DNA of 40,281 nt from Patescibacteria group bacterium (GCA_018818405.1 JAHIRY010000017.1:71563-111843); one strand, 5' to 3'. Numbered from the stretch's first letter, positions 1 through 10,695 are shown. Translations and numbers: made by a program. Notes: generated by a model from the sequence alone, not told the origin.

Positions 1-1125
1 CCGCACCGCCAATTCGGTTTTATCACCATTCTCTTTTTTTTCCTTTTCTTCTGGCTGTTCAATAATTCGGTAAATGAAAAATTATTTGCCAATTTTCTCA
101 AAATAAATCTGTTCACCGCTTTTATAATCGGTTCATACGCGATTCTCCAACATTTTGGTATTGATTTCTGGCCGGCCGGATATGTTGAAACAATCAAAGG
201 AACTCACATAATTCGTTCAATTTCAACGATCGGAAATCCGAATTATCTCGGCGCTTTTATTGCAATGACCTTGCCGTTCACCTACTTGTCGATAATAATC
301 GCTCGAGGAAAGCAGAAAATTTTACCGATTGTCATATTTCTGATTCAAATCACCTCATTGTATTTCACTTACAACAGAGGCGGATGGTTGGCGGCCTGCG
401 GCGGACTTGTCTGCCTTGTCATTCTGCAATTAGTCCGCCAAAACCGTCCGACAGACAAAAACTTCCGGTTCAAAACGATTGCCCAACTAACTTTTATAAT
501 CGCAATTTTCGGAATATTTTTCTTCGCGCCTCCGGATCAGGGAGGACGATTGCGGCAAACTGACATTGGAGTTGGCAATGACGGCGGATCCATGTTCATC
601 CGCTTGCAGGATTATAAATTCGCCTTGGAAAAAATTCCCGAAAAAATACTTTTCGGCTACGGACCTGAAACTTACCAATACTTGGCGGAAACAAGAATTA
701 TTTCCGAGGAAGAAAGCAAAATCGACAACCGGCTGAGCGATCGCGTACACAATTTTTTTCTGGACAATCTGATTTCCATCGGATTTTGCGGTTTGTTGAT
801 AATCATTCTTATTTTCATCTCAGTATTTCGCTCTTCCGCAAAATTATTGCTGAACAATGAGACCGATATTCGCAAAAAACAAATGATCATTGCGGCAAAT
901 TCTTCTCTTATCGCCTATCTCATCGCAATGCAATTGCACTTTGACACAATAACAACTTCATTTATTTTATTTTTCAATTTCGCGCTCATTCATTCCATTG
1001 CAAAGGAGCATAAAAAAACAGCTTTCATTCCCGAAAAAACAAGCAAGCCCATGTTTATCTTCGCGACCGCGATTCTGCTGATCTGTCTGGCATTCAATTT
1101 GTCGCAAATATTTTATAATCTTTAA
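1..1125 (+). CDS. O-antigen ligase / polymerase family membrane protein (5' end missing)
   Basis: The reading frame is open from base 1, so the N-terminus lies outside the window; the first internal ATG (265) is not the real start. The visible part is about 374 residues, very hydrophobic, with many membrane segments. Typical Wzy/WaaL-family signatures are present: GNPNYLG, a TYNRGGWLA segment (family norm close to SRGAWL) and a large loop with GYGPETY. Such proteins join or polymerise lipid-linked sugar chains on the outer face of the cytoplasmic membrane. The gene ends at a hairpin terminator and faces the minus-strand cvpA gene. The family call is firm; the substrate and the choice between ligase and polymerase are not readable here. 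Confidence 0.85.
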   Translation, partial: PHRQFGFITILFFFLFFWLFNNSVNEKLFANFLKINLFTAFIIGSYAILQHFGIDFWPAGYVETIKGTHIIRSISTIGNPNYLGAFIAMTLPFTYLSIIIARGKQKILPIVIFLIQITSLYFTYNRGGWLAACGGLVCLVILQLVRQNRPTDKNFRFKTIAQLTFIIAIFGIFFFAPPDQGGRLRQTDIGVGNDGGSMFIRLQDYKFALEKIPEKILFGYGPETYQYLAETRIISEEESKIDNRLSDRVHNFFLDNLISIGFCGLLIIILIFISVFRSSAKLLLNNETDIRKKQMIIAANSSLIAYLIAMQLHFDTITTSFILFFNFALIHSIAKEHKKTAFIPEKTSKPMFIFATAILLICLAFNLSQIFYNL

Positions 1126-1149
1126 AGCCGTTTTTGTTAAATAAAAAAG

Positions 1150-1170
1150 AACGGCTTGCCAGCCGTTTTT
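1150..1170 (+). terminator. Rho-independent terminator after the O-antigen ligase gene
   Basis: The stem AACGGCT / AGCCGTT has a 4-base loop and is followed by a T run. A-rich sequence precedes it, so it may also stop transcripts arriving from the minus-strand cvpA gene at 1187. Confidence 0.8.
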
Positions 1171-1186
1171 CCGTTTATCCGCGAAT

Positions 1187-1684
1187 TTAAATATAACTCT
1201 TCAACTTTGTCAGCGCTTCGGGAAAAAACGGAACGAAAATCACAACCAATTTCAATAAAACTCCTGAAACAACGGAAATGGATATTTGCAAAGTGAACCA
1301 ATCATTGATCGGATATTTTGCCAGAAAATATAAAAGAACTGACAAAACGAAAATTCCTTCCACCATTCCGAGTACCAATCCCAAAGTTTTGTCCAAGCCG
1401 GATATAAACGGTAAAACAGTGACAACCTGGAAAACCTTTCCCACAATCCAGAAGAGCAAACTCACGAGTTTGATTGTAATTAAAAACAAAAGCACGAACG
1501 CGACCGCCTTGGCGAAATTAGTATCGCTGAACCAATGGGCAATAGGAAGATAAAATCTGCTCGCGACCAATACGGCGATTATCAAGCCGAACAATGAACC
1601 CAAAACGGAAAGAAATCCGCGTCGGAATCCCAAAATCGCAAAGCCGATAATCAATAATAATAAAATATAATCAAGAACTACCAT
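1187..1684 (-). CDS. CvpA family membrane protein
   Basis: The 165-residue product has four predicted membrane segments. It opens with the pattern usual for the CvpA/colicin V production family: an N-terminal helix, then GFRRGFLSVLGSLFG. Length fits the family (about 160-180). CvpA-like proteins sit in the inner membrane; in E. coli CvpA is needed for colicin V export, and elsewhere its role is poorly defined. The ATG at 1684 has no clear Shine-Dalgarno sequence. The gene is separated from the ATP synthase group by a terminator at about 1738-1763, so it is probably transcribed alone or by read-through. The family call is good; a specific function cannot be inferred. Confidence 0.85.
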   Translation of the reverse strand: MVVLDYILLLLIIGFAILGFRRGFLSVLGSLFGLIIAVLVASRFYLPIAHWFSDTNFAKAVAFVLLFLITIKLVSLLFWIVGKVFQVVTVLPFISGLDKTLGLVLGMVEGIFVLSVLLYFLAKYPINDWFTLQISISVVSGVLLKLVVIFVPFFPEALTKLKSYI

Positions 1685-1737
1685 ATTGAAATATTAGTGC
1701 AATCAAATTATAACAAAAAACAACATTTCCAACAAAT

Positions 1738-1763
1738 AAAAAATCCTGAGGATAAACTCAGGA
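1738..1763 (-). terminator. Terminator at the end of the ATP synthase / carbonic anhydrase-like operon
   Basis: The stem TCCTGAG / CTCAGGA has a 6-base loop. Read on the minus strand it is followed by a T run; the plus strand also has a T run (1764-1771), so it can work both ways. It lies just past the carbonic-anhydrase-like stop codon. Confidence 0.8.
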
Positions 1764-1770
1764 ATTTTTT

Positions 1771-2196
1771 TTACATTTCATTGAACGAAACTTCGCCGTT
1801 TTCATTGAAACTCAACAAAAGTTTCATGACTTCCATTTCCGGATATTTTTCTTTGATGATCGCTTCAGCTGTTTTCATTTCCTCATTGTATTTTTGATTT
1901 TCTTGTTCCAACGAATCAAACGCTTTGCTACCACCGTAAGCGCCGCAATCCTGATGCGCCATCAATATTACTCTTTTCGCATGATGCAGATCATGGGAAA
2001 TTCCCACTTGCTTCATCACTGCGCCGCGAGTATCTTCGTCAACGATCGACTTTTGCGCGCCGGCGAGAGAAATCAAATCATAATTTCCCGCGTAGCCGTT
2101 CTCTTCCAGCCATGAGTAAATATCCTTTCGAAAACGAAAATCCATGCAAGTTAAAACCAGATTGTCGCAAGAATGCTTTGAAATAAATTCATTCAT
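1771..2196 (-). CDS. Beta-carbonic anhydrase-like protein
   Basis: The 141-residue protein has the zinc-site layout of beta-class carbonic anhydrases: Cys17-x-Asp19-x-Arg21 (CMDFR) and His81-x2-Cys84 in HQDCGAYGG. True beta enzymes (about 200 residues) interconvert CO2 and bicarbonate with a Cys/His/Cys-bound zinc and an Asp-Arg dyad; all of these residues are present. The protein is shorter than the family, with a reduced C-terminus, so activity is not assured. It begins 13 bases after the atpC stop and ends at the shared terminator, so it is probably the last gene of the ATP synthase transcript. No Shine-Dalgarno site is seen before its ATG. Confidence 0.75.
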   Translation of the reverse strand: MNEFISKHSCDNLVLTCMDFRFRKDIYSWLEENGYAGNYDLISLAGAQKSIVDEDTRGAVMKQVGISHDLHHAKRVILMAHQDCGAYGGSKAFDSLEQENQKYNEEMKTAEAIIKEKYPEMEVMKLLLSFNENGEVSFNEM

Positions 2197-2209
2197 AATT
2201 TTATTTTAA

Positions 2210-2683
2210 TTATTCTTTCTTCTTCATTTTTTCATCCTGATATTTTCCTATTTCCGCTGCCTGTTGTTCGATGGAAGTTCTTCTCCTTCGCCCGACTCTA
2301 ATGCGAGCGAACTCTTTTTCGATCTTTGCCGACAGCATGGCGAATTCTCTCGCGTCAACCATTCTTTTTTCTTTCAATTCCTGCGCTCTTTTTATCGCTT
2401 CTTCCGCTCGGCGAATGTCAATTTCCTCCGATCGTTCGGCCGTGTCAGCGAGAACAACGACTTTGGTGGACAAAACTTCAATAAATCCGCCGGAAACAGC
2501 CATAAACTTTACATTCTTTCCCATTCTCACTTGAATTTCTCCCGGAACCAACACAGCTATCAATGGAATATGATTCGGCAAAATCGTAATCTCGCCTTCC
2601 ATTGTGGGAAGCGTAATTGAATCAGCTTCGTCTCTTAGAACGACTTTTTCCGGAGTGACAATTTTTAGATTTATTTTTTCCAT
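2210..2683 (-). CDS. atpC: F-type ATP synthase subunit epsilon
   Basis: The 157-residue central-stalk subunit starts with the classic beta-sandwich sequence KIVTPEKVVL and has TMEGEITILPNHIPL, both diagnostic of AtpC. The C-terminal helical domain (about residues 88-157) is present and ends in a highly charged tail, making it somewhat longer than the usual 130-140 residues. Epsilon couples rotation to the catalytic head and can inhibit ATP hydrolysis. It follows atpD by one base, so the two are translated as neighbours in one transcript. Confidence 0.95.
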   Translation of the reverse strand: MEKINLKIVTPEKVVLRDEADSITLPTMEGEITILPNHIPLIAVLVPGEIQVRMGKNVKFMAVSGGFIEVLSTKVVVLADTAERSEEIDIRRAEEAIKRAQELKEKRMVDAREFAMLSAKIEKEFARIRVGRRRRTSIEQQAAEIGKYQDEKMKKKE

Positions 2684-2684
2684 A

Positions 2685-4055
<1,371 letters not shown>

Positions 4056-4075
4056 TTAAGTTATGTATATCCTAA

Positions 4076-5032
4076 TTATTTTGAAGAAAGCGATGCTGCG
4101 CCCGAACTGATCTCCGTAATTTCCTGAGTAATGCCCGCTTGCCGCGCTCTGTTGTAGTAAAGAGTCAAATCATCGATCATGTCTCCGGCCGCGTCGCAAG
4201 CTTTTTTCATTGCCACCATTCGCGCGCTGTGCTCTGACGCTTCTGATTCCAGCACTGCCTGGTAGATTTGCATTTCAATCAATCGCGGAAGCATTTCCTC
4301 CAACACCTTGTCCGCTGACGGCTCAAAAGTGTATTCATAAGTGAAATCGCCCCGCGTCAAATATTTTTCTTTTTTTTCTTCAATGAATTCTTTGGTTGTT
4401 TCAATTCCCGCGCTCTTTCCGACAACGCCGATATATTCGTCCGGCTCAGCTGTCATTGGCAATAATTGCCTGACGCGCGGAATCTGGCTCAGGGTTGAAA
4501 CAAAATCAGTGAACGCGATAAAAACCTTGTCATACTTTTTTCCCACAAAATCCTGAAGCACCAAACGAGAAAGCGATGAAACATCAGCTGTATTCAAAGT
4601 GATATCCTGCTTTGGAAAATCAGCCATGATCGAATAGCCGAAATTGTGAATAATGTCTCTCCCCCGTTTTCCGAGAGTTAAAATTTCCGTTTGCTTCACA
4701 GTCAATTCATGCTTTTTTATCGAAGAAATAGCTTTGTTCACCACCTGCATATTAAATCCGCCGCAAAGGCCTCTGTTCGATGTAATCAAAATCAATCCGA
4801 CGCGTTCGACTTTTTCTTTTTTTTGCAGGAGCGGATGCAGATTCGGATCGGTTTTTTCCGACAGATGCAGAATGGTTGTCCATGCAAGATTCGCATAATC
4901 GCGCGTCGCCAAAACAGAAGCGATCGCTTTTCGCATTTTTGACGCAGCCACCATTTGCATTGCCTTGGTGATTTTCTTTGTGTTGCCAATGGCTTTTATT
5001 CTTCGCCGCAAATCTCTTGTTCCGCTTGGCAT
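4076..5032 (-). CDS. atpG: F-type ATP synthase subunit gamma
   Basis: The 318-residue protein begins PSGTRDLRRRIKAIGNTKKITKAMQMVAA, shown here only as the family hallmark start PSGTRDLRRRI, and has the conserved ITSNRGLCGGFN segment. The C-terminal helix contains EHSARMVAMKKACDAA, which pairs with the N-terminal helix to form the rotating shaft. It is slightly longer than the E. coli protein (287), with an insert before the C-terminal helix. It transmits rotation of the c-ring to the alpha/beta head. Confidence 0.97.
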   Translation of the reverse strand: MPSGTRDLRRRIKAIGNTKKITKAMQMVAASKMRKAIASVLATRDYANLAWTTILHLSEKTDPNLHPLLQKKEKVERVGLILITSNRGLCGGFNMQVVNKAISSIKKHELTVKQTEILTLGKRGRDIIHNFGYSIMADFPKQDITLNTADVSSLSRLVLQDFVGKKYDKVFIAFTDFVSTLSQIPRVRQLLPMTAEPDEYIGVVGKSAGIETTKEFIEEKKEKYLTRGDFTYEYTFEPSADKVLEEMLPRLIEMQIYQAVLESEASEHSARMVAMKKACDAAGDMIDDLTLYYNRARQAGITQEITEISSGAASLSSK

Positions 5033-5044
5033 ATATTACAAAAA

Positions 5045-6592
5045 TTATTTATTGGTTGCTTCCTTCTTTACCAGCAATTCCTCAACCGAGGATTTATAAT
5101 CTTCCAGCGCTTTTTTCAACGCTTCTTCGGTTTCCGTCGTCAAGTCTCCTTTTGTGAGAATGTCTTTTAAAATATCTTTTGAATTAACCGCCATATACTT
5201 CATCAATCCGGTTTCAAACTCAGCCACCTTTTCCACCAAAACATTGTCCAGGAATCCATTGACAGCCGCGTACAAAATAGCAACTTGATTTTCCACCGGC
5301 ACTGGCGCGTATTGTTCTTGTTTCAAAATTTCTGTGATCCTTTTCCCTCTTTCCAATTGTTTCAAAGTTGATTCTTCCAAATCAGAACCGAATTGGGCGA
5401 ACGCCGCCAACTCGCGGTATTGCGCCACTTCCAGACGCAAACGGCCGGCAACTTTTTTCATTGCTTTGATCTGAGCGCTCGAACCGACGCGCGATACTGA
5501 CAATCCGATATTCACCGCCGGTCTGATGCCCTGATAAAACAAATCCGACTCCAAAAATATTTGTCCGTCCGTAATTGAAATGACATTTGTCGGAATGTAA
5601 GCTGAAATATCGCCGGCCTGCGTTTCAATGATCGGCAAAGCGGTCAATGATCCGCCGCCAAAATCATCATTTAATTTTGCGGCTCTTTCCAACAATCTTG
5701 AATGCAAGTAAAATACATCTCCGGGATAAGCTTCTCTGCCCGGCGGGCGTCTCAGCAAAAGTGAAATTTCTCTATATGCGACCGCGTGTTTTGACAAATC
5801 ATCATAAACCACCAAAACATCTTTTCCCTGATCCATGAAATATTCGCCGATTGAACAGCCGGTAAATGGCGCGAGATAATTGATGGCAGCCGGCATTGAC
5901 GCGCCGGCAACAACCACGATTGTATGTTCCATTGCTCCGTTTTCTTCCAATCTGGCAACCAACTTTGAAATTTTAGATTCTTTCTGTCCTATTGCCACGT
6001 AAATGCAAATAATATCTTTTCCTTTTTGATTGATAATGGTATCAATGGCAATCGCTGTTTTTCCGGTTTGCCTGTCCCCGATAATCAATTCGCGCTGTCC
6101 GCGTCCGATCGGAATTATGGAATCAATCGCCTTTATTCCCGTCTGCACCGGCTGATGCACTGATTTTCTGGTAATAACTCCCGGAGCGATTTTTTCCAAC
6201 GGATAAAATTTATTTGTTTTCACTGCGCCCTTTCCATCAATCGCTTCTCCCAGCGGATTTACCACTCTTCCGATCATGCTCTCGCCAACCGGCACTTCCA
6301 ATATTCTTCCGGTTCCTTTTACGGTCATTCCTTCGCTTACCTTGTTCCAATCACCCAAAATCATTGCGCCTACAAAATCCGTTTCCAAATTCAAAGCAAT
6401 GCCAATGATTCCTTGGCCGAAATCAATCATTTCCGAATACATCACATCCGACAAACCGGAAATTTTCGCGATTCCGTCGCCGACTTCCACCACTCGGCCG
6501 ACAGCTTCCACTGAAACATATTCTTCGAAATCGCTTATCTGCCGTTTTAATGTTTCAACTACATAATTTTTACTATTTTTGGATTCGCTCAT
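5045..6592 (-). CDS. atpA: F-type ATP synthase subunit alpha
   Basis: This 515-residue regulatory nucleotide-binding subunit of F1 has the Walker A motif GDRQTGKT (about residues 172-179), [22 protein letters not shown] and the SRVGSSAQ motif. The length matches the family (about 500-515). The subunit alternates with beta in the F1 hexamer and contributes the arginine finger (in [10 protein letters not shown]). The C-terminus ends in a lysine-rich stretch. It lies between atpH and atpG in the usual order. Confidence 0.98.
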   Translation of the reverse strand: MSESKNSKNYVVETLKRQISDFEEYVSVEAVGRVVEVGDGIAKISGLSDVMYSEMIDFGQGIIGIALNLETDFVGAMILGDWNKVSEGMTVKGTGRILEVPVGESMIGRVVNPLGEAIDGKGAVKTNKFYPLEKIAPGVITRKSVHQPVQTGIKAIDSIIPIGRGQRELIIGDRQTGKTAIAIDTIINQKGKDIICIYVAIGQKESKISKLVARLEENGAMEHTIVVVAGASMPAAINYLAPFTGCSIGEYFMDQGKDVLVVYDDLSKHAVAYREISLLLRRPPGREAYPGDVFYLHSRLLERAAKLNDDFGGGSLTALPIIETQAGDISAYIPTNVISITDGQIFLESDLFYQGIRPAVNIGLSVSRVGSSAQIKAMKKVAGRLRLEVAQYRELAAFAQFGSDLEESTLKQLERGKRITEILKQEQYAPVPVENQVAILYAAVNGFLDNVLVEKVAEFETGLMKYMAVNSKDILKDILTKGDLTTETEEALKKALEDYKSSVEELLVKKEATNK

Positions 6593-6619
6593 ACTGAATA
6601 TTTTCTAAGGATTTATGTA

Positions 6620-7159
6620 TTATTCAAATTCTTGTATTTGTCGTTTAAGCCGTTCCAGCTTTCCGCGGATACTGCAATCCAATTCCGTATCGCCAACCGT
6701 CACTTTCAACCCGCCGATCAATCCGGGATTTATTATATTTCTTAAAACAATTTGCTTGTCGATTTTTTCTTTAATGACTTTCACCAATGCTTTTTCCTGA
6801 GTCGGAGTAAGCGCGATCGCTGATTCCACCAGCGCTTCATGAATGCCGTCATGCTCGAAATTTATTTTTTTCGCGTGCGCAATAATTGAATCAAGATGAA
6901 GCAGCTGCTGATCTTTTATCAAAAGAAAAACAAAATTATATGTTCGCTTTCCGATAAAATCGCGAAAAATATCTTTCATTGACTCTTTCTTCTTTGTCAT
7001 TGTGACATGCCGATCGACCAAATATCTTTTCAATTCCAAAGATTCATTCAGCTTCTCCGACACTGTCTTCAAATCAGCCAGCAATTCATCCCAGCAATTA
7101 TTTTCCCGGCAAATTTCCACCAGCGCGCGCGCGTAATGCGTTAATTTTTTTTCTCTCAT
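6620..7159 (-). CDS. atpH: F-type ATP synthase subunit delta
   Basis: This 179-residue protein forms part of the peripheral stalk that holds F1 to the membrane stator. The N-terminal domain begins HYARALVEI and the C-terminal region contains INPGLIGGLKVTVGD, the most conserved part of AtpH. Length is normal (about 175-180). Unlike most neighbours it has a usable Shine-Dalgarno sequence (AAGGAG about 9 bases before the ATG). Confidence 0.95.
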   Translation of the reverse strand: MREKKLTHYARALVEICRENNCWDELLADLKTVSEKLNESLELKRYLVDRHVTMTKKKESMKDIFRDFIGKRTYNFVFLLIKDQQLLHLDSIIAHAKKINFEHDGIHEALVESAIALTPTQEKALVKVIKEKIDKQIVLRNIINPGLIGGLKVTVGDTELDCSIRGKLERLKRQIQEFE

Positions 7160-7183
7160 AAAATTCCGCTCCTTTTCAAACTT

Positions 7184-7696
7184 TTATTTTATTTTTTTCT
7201 TGTTAATTTCCTCGAGCGCTTCATCGATCAATTTCTCATGCGCTTTTTTGCCGATTCCTTCCTTTGATATTTTTCCCAGCGCCAGCAAAACCAAATCTCC
7301 CAATTCCGTTTTCACGGCTTTCACCATTTTCTCCCGTTCGCTGTTGATTTCGCGCCGGGCTTCTGCCACGATTTTCTGAACGCCGAGCCGAGTCTCTTCC
7401 TCTTTTGCTTCTTTCACTTTTTCCGCTTCAGCTGTCGCGTTCTCAATGATAATCTGAGCTTCCCTTCTTCCTTCAACAACTTTTTTCTTTTTTTCCTGTT
7501 CCGCCTCTGCCATTTTTTGTTCAACTTTGTCCGCGTTTTCCAGTCCTTCTGAAATTTTCTTTTCTCTTGTTTTCAAAAGTTTCATGATTGGTTTCATCGC
7601 GAAAAACCAAAGAACCGACAACACAATGCAAAAATTCAATATTTGCGCAATCAATAATTTCCAATCAATGTGAAAAATTTTTATTAATTCTTCCAT
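7184..7696 (-). CDS. atpF: F-type ATP synthase subunit b
   Basis: This 170-residue protein has one N-terminal membrane helix (about residues 13-33) followed by a long charged coiled coil rich in Lys, Glu and Ala, as expected for the stator b subunit. The membrane-proximal segment includes AMKPIMKLLKTREKKI, a usual AtpF feature. Only one b-type gene is present, so the stalk is probably a homodimer. A hairpin lies between this gene and atpE. Confidence 0.93.
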   Translation of the reverse strand: MEELIKIFHIDWKLLIAQILNFCIVLSVLWFFAMKPIMKLLKTREKKISEGLENADKVEQKMAEAEQEKKKKVVEGRREAQIIIENATAEAEKVKEAKEEETRLGVQKIVAEARREINSEREKMVKAVKTELGDLVLLALGKISKEGIGKKAHEKLIDEALEEINKKKIK

Positions 7697-7766
7697 ATTT
7701 TATTTTACTTTAATACGAACCTCAAGTCTGATTTTCGTATTCATCTAATAATTAACACGCTTAAAT

Positions 7767-7789
7767 CTGCCGAGAATTTTTCTCAGCAG
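7767..7789 (-). promoter_or_regulatory. Hairpin in the atpE-atpF spacer
   Basis: CTGC and GAGA pair with TCTC and GCAG across a 5-base loop, with one mismatch. No T run follows on the minus strand, so it is not a normal terminator. It sits just after the atpE stop, where a 3' hairpin could protect the c-subunit message, which is needed in excess. That role is inferred. Confidence 0.5.
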
Positions 7790-7800
7790 GAAAAAGAATG

Positions 7801-8085
<285 letters not shown>

Positions 8086-8094
8086 TTATAAGTT

Positions 8095-8142
8095 CAAAGT
8101 CAAATGTCCAAAGCTTATTGTCGCCTTAGGCTTTTGACTTTG
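8095..8142 (-). promoter_or_regulatory. Inverted repeat between atpB and atpE
   Basis: CAAAGTCAAA (8095-8104) is an exact inverted repeat of TTTGACTTTG (8133-8142) with a 28-base spacer. It fills much of the 111-base atpB-atpE gap, the largest in the operon along with the atpE-atpF gap. It could form an RNA stem upstream of the atpE start; a translation or stability role is inferred from position only. Confidence 0.55.
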
Positions 8143-8148
8143 TCCTGA

Positions 8149-9030
8149 TCAATGTTCTTCTTCGGTAATGGCGATCGAAAAATAAACCAATGTTAACATG
8201 GCGAACACCAGCGCCTGAATCACGCCGACCAGCAATTCCAAAAACATAAACGGAATGGGCAATCCGAACGCGAAAATCACCGCCAATGAAGAAAGCAAAA
8301 CTTCGCCGGCAAAAACATTTCCAAAAAGACGAAATGACAATGACGCGACTTTTGCGATTTCACTGACCAATTCGATCAAACCGACAAAAAATTTAATGGG
8401 ATTTACCAGCAGCACGGACGGATCTTTCGCCACTTTAAAAGGAATTTCCGCCAGAGCGCGCAGATTGATGAATTTATTGAAATATTTCCAACCGCCGACA
8501 GCAATAATTCCAAAAATATTTGAAATAAAAACCGCGACCAAAGCCAATCCCAAAGTCGTGTTCATGTCCGCTGTTCCTCCGCGCAAATATGGAATAAAAA
8601 CGGAGTGGCTTCCGGAAATTTCATTGAAGCCTATCGAACCGATTCCCGGCAGGAGTCCCATCCAATTATTTATCAAAATAAAAATAAACAAAGTAAACGC
8701 GATCGGAAAAATTTTCAATGATTTATCTCGCGATCCGGTGACAGAATCGCACAGCTTGATTCCATTCTCCACTATCATTTCAAAAATGTTCTGCAATACT
8801 TTCGGCACTTTCCGTATTTTAGATTTTAAAACAAGAGAAAATATTATTATCAAAAAAACAACCAACCATGTGTTTAACAAAGAGTTGGTGACATTAAAAG
8901 CCCCGATATGAAAAATTGGTTCAGCTGCCAGCGAAACTTCATGCTCGGCTTGAGTTATTTCCGAGTGCGTTTCAGCGATTGCCTCGACAGGAATCACAAT
9001 TTCATTATTTCCCAATGCTTCTTGAGCCAT
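8149..9030 (-). CDS. atpB: F-type ATP synthase subunit a
   Basis: This 293-residue membrane protein forms the proton half-channels next to the c-ring. The essential arginine lies in the conserved segment ASLSFRLFGNVFAGE, and ELLVGVIQALVFAMLTLVYF is the typical last helix. Several membrane segments are visible. The N-terminus (about 50 residues) is longer than usual and acidic. It begins right after the atpZ/I-like gene. Confidence 0.96.
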   Translation of the reverse strand: MAQEALGNNEIVIPVEAIAETHSEITQAEHEVSLAAEPIFHIGAFNVTNSLLNTWLVVFLIIIFSLVLKSKIRKVPKVLQNIFEMIVENGIKLCDSVTGSRDKSLKIFPIAFTLFIFILINNWMGLLPGIGSIGFNEISGSHSVFIPYLRGGTADMNTTLGLALVAVFISNIFGIIAVGGWKYFNKFINLRALAEIPFKVAKDPSVLLVNPIKFFVGLIELVSEIAKVASLSFRLFGNVFAGEVLLSSLAVIFAFGLPIPFMFLELLVGVIQALVFAMLTLVYFSIAITEEEH

Positions 9031-9035
9031 AATTA

Positions 9036-9323
9036 TTATTTATCTTCATTTTTATTTTTTTCCAAACCTTCTTTTCCGATTTTATCTATTTTTTTCATCG
9101 CAATCATCGATTGTCTGATCATTCCGACAATGCTAATGACAAAAGCGATGCCAACGCACGCGAGATAAAGCGTTGGCGCGGTATTGAACTTTTTGTCCAG
9201 CCACTGGCCGAGAACAAGAGCAATCAAAATAGGAAACACCAGCCAGCCGGCAATCTGCGCAAACAATTCAAGCGGTTGCTGCCACCAGGAATTCTTTTTT
9301 TGTTGTTCTTTGTCGCTCAGCAT
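9036..9323 (-). CDS. AtpZ/AtpI-like membrane protein
   Basis: The 95-residue protein has two membrane helices (about residues 26-44 and 52-70) joined by a short loop with LGQWLDKKF, the layout of AtpZ/AtpI proteins encoded at the start of atp operons. These proteins help c-ring assembly or Mg2+ supply; which role applies here cannot be told. The likely promoter ends only a few bases before the ATG, so the transcript may be almost leaderless. Confidence 0.8.
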   Translation of the reverse strand: MLSDKEQQKKNSWWQQPLELFAQIAGWLVFPILIALVLGQWLDKKFNTAPTLYLACVGIAFVISIVGMIRQSMIAMKKIDKIGKEGLEKNKNEDK

Positions 9324-9335
9324 AAAAACATCTAT

Positions 9336-9364
9336 ATACTAACACGATTATTTTATAATTTCAA
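9336..9364 (-). promoter_or_regulatory. Probable promoter of the ATP synthase operon
   Basis: On the minus strand, TTGAAA is followed after 17 bases by TAGTAT. The expected start site falls about 6 bases before the ATG of the atpZ/I-like gene, and there is no Shine-Dalgarno sequence. Confidence 0.5.
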
Positions 9365-9492
9365 GTATTTTCAAACTAAAAATGTTGACAAGTTTCCATG
9401 ACAACAATTTTTTGAACTGACACCGCGAAAAAATACCATCGCAAAATTTATAATCAAAATCTTTTGTCGCAAACGGTTGAAACTGATAACAT

Positions 9493-9520
9493 TGACAAAA
9501 ATATAATAATTTGATATATT
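9493..9520 (+). promoter_or_regulatory. Sigma-70-type promoter of the 73-residue orphan gene
   Basis: TTGACA (9493-9498) and TATATT (9515-9520) are separated by 16 bases. Confidence 0.75.
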
Positions 9521-9547
9521 TGCATGTCTTTATCACGGAGGTAAGGC

Positions 9548-9769
9548 ATGGCGGAAAAAACATTCTTCCTCTCTCGCGGCATCGCGGCGGAACGGCTACA
9601 TCGAGTGGCCGAGTTCACGTCGTGGGGAGGATTTCCGGAGGACATCACTCCGGAAGAAATGGGAGAAGCAGTCTCCCGAGCGCTCATCAACTGCCCAATC
9701 GGAGAAACTCTTGCTGAGAAATTCGACGCGTTCTGCATCGGATTCTGGCGAGGCCGACGCCGAAAGTAG
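9548..9769 (+). CDS. Small orphan protein (73 aa)
   Basis: I do not recognise the 73-residue product. It has no membrane segment, is mixed in charge and ends in a basic RGRRRK tail. The gene is a self-contained unit: a consensus promoter, a strong GGAGGT Shine-Dalgarno sequence 7 bases before the ATG, the coding region and a long hairpin terminator. It is more GC-rich than its neighbours. Strong initiation signals on so short a gene argue that it is really translated. Other genes of this style in the window start at 16659 and 31772. Confidence 0.7.
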   Translation: MAEKTFFLSRGIAAERLHRVAEFTSWGGFPEDITPEEMGEAVSRALINCPIGETLAEKFDAFCIGFWRGRRRK

Positions 9770-9791
9770 CAGACTCTCTCACATAAACGCG

Positions 9792-9830
9792 AAACTCCCG
9801 GTCGATCTCATCGACTGGGAGTTTCTATTT
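9792..9830 (+). terminator. Long hairpin terminator after the 73-residue gene
   Basis: AAACTCCC and inner GTCGA pair with TCGAC and GGGAGTTT around a 5-base loop, giving about 14 pairs including one G-T, followed by a T-rich tail. Confidence 0.85.
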
Positions 9831-9847
9831 TATCAAAATTTTTCTTT

Positions 9848-10681
9848 TTACAAACCAAACAACCTTTGCGCGTTTTCATCTGTTATTTTTTCAACTTCTT
9901 CCAATTTCAATCCTTTGATCTCCGCTATTTTTCTCGCGATATATTTCACAAAAGCCGGCTCATTCCTCTTTCCGCGTAACGGAACGGGCGTCAAATACGG
10001 ACAATCCGTTTCCAACAGAATTTTTTCATCCGGCGTTTCCCGCAAAATTTTTTCCACTTTTCCTGTTTTATCAAAAGTAATAATTCCGTTGAAACTGATA
10101 TAAAATCCCAAATCGGTAAAAGATTTCACCAGCTCAACCGCTCCGCCGTAGCAGTGCATGATTCCGCGCTTTTTCGGCAGATCGTTTTTCAATTCCGCTA
10201 AAATTTGTTTGTACGCTTCATCGGCATTCTCTTTTGTTCCTCTGCAATGAACAATCAGCGGAAGATTTGATTCATTGGCCAACCGAATTTGATCATGAAA
10301 AACTTTTTTTTGCTTTTCAATCGCCGCTTCCCTGTCAACATTTTCCGGAATATGATAAAAATCCAATCCGGCTTCGCCGATCGCCACCACTTTTTTATTT
10401 TTCGTCAATTCAAAATATTTTTCAAAATCAAATTCTTCTTTGCGCGTGGAAAAAGTCTCGCCTTCTTCCACAATGTCCGTCTCTTCCAAATGAACCGGAT
10501 GAAGTCCGATTGCAGCATAAACATTTTCAAATTGTTCCGCCAGTTCCACCGCACGCCGGCTGGTGGAATATTGCGAACCGACATTAACCATTGAAATGTT
10601 TTTTACTTGCGCTCTTTTTATAACTTCGGAAAAATCATCCTTAAATGCGTTGAAATTAACATGCGCGTGCGTGTCAAACAT
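9848..10681 (-). CDS. tatD: TatD family metal-dependent deoxyribonuclease
   Basis: This 277-residue protein has a TIM-barrel metal-hydrolase pattern: DTHAHVNF at the start (His5, His7), GEAGLDFYH with the bridging Glu, LIVHCRG, MHCYGG and LETDCPYLTP near the end. All usual TatD/YcfH metal ligands are present. Family members act on DNA as Mg2+-dependent 3'-5' exonucleases, and related proteins act in tRNA quality control. It follows metG directly on the minus strand (14-base gap), a common metG-tatD pairing. Confidence 0.95.
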   Translation of the reverse strand: MFDTHAHVNFNAFKDDFSEVIKRAQVKNISMVNVGSQYSTSRRAVELAEQFENVYAAIGLHPVHLEETDIVEEGETFSTRKEEFDFEKYFELTKNKKVVAIGEAGLDFYHIPENVDREAAIEKQKKVFHDQIRLANESNLPLIVHCRGTKENADEAYKQILAELKNDLPKKRGIMHCYGGAVELVKSFTDLGFYISFNGIITFDKTGKVEKILRETPDEKILLETDCPYLTPVPLRGKRNEPAFVKYIARKIAEIKGLKLEEVEKITDENAQRLFGL

Positions 10682-10695
10682 ATTTGTATGAAATT

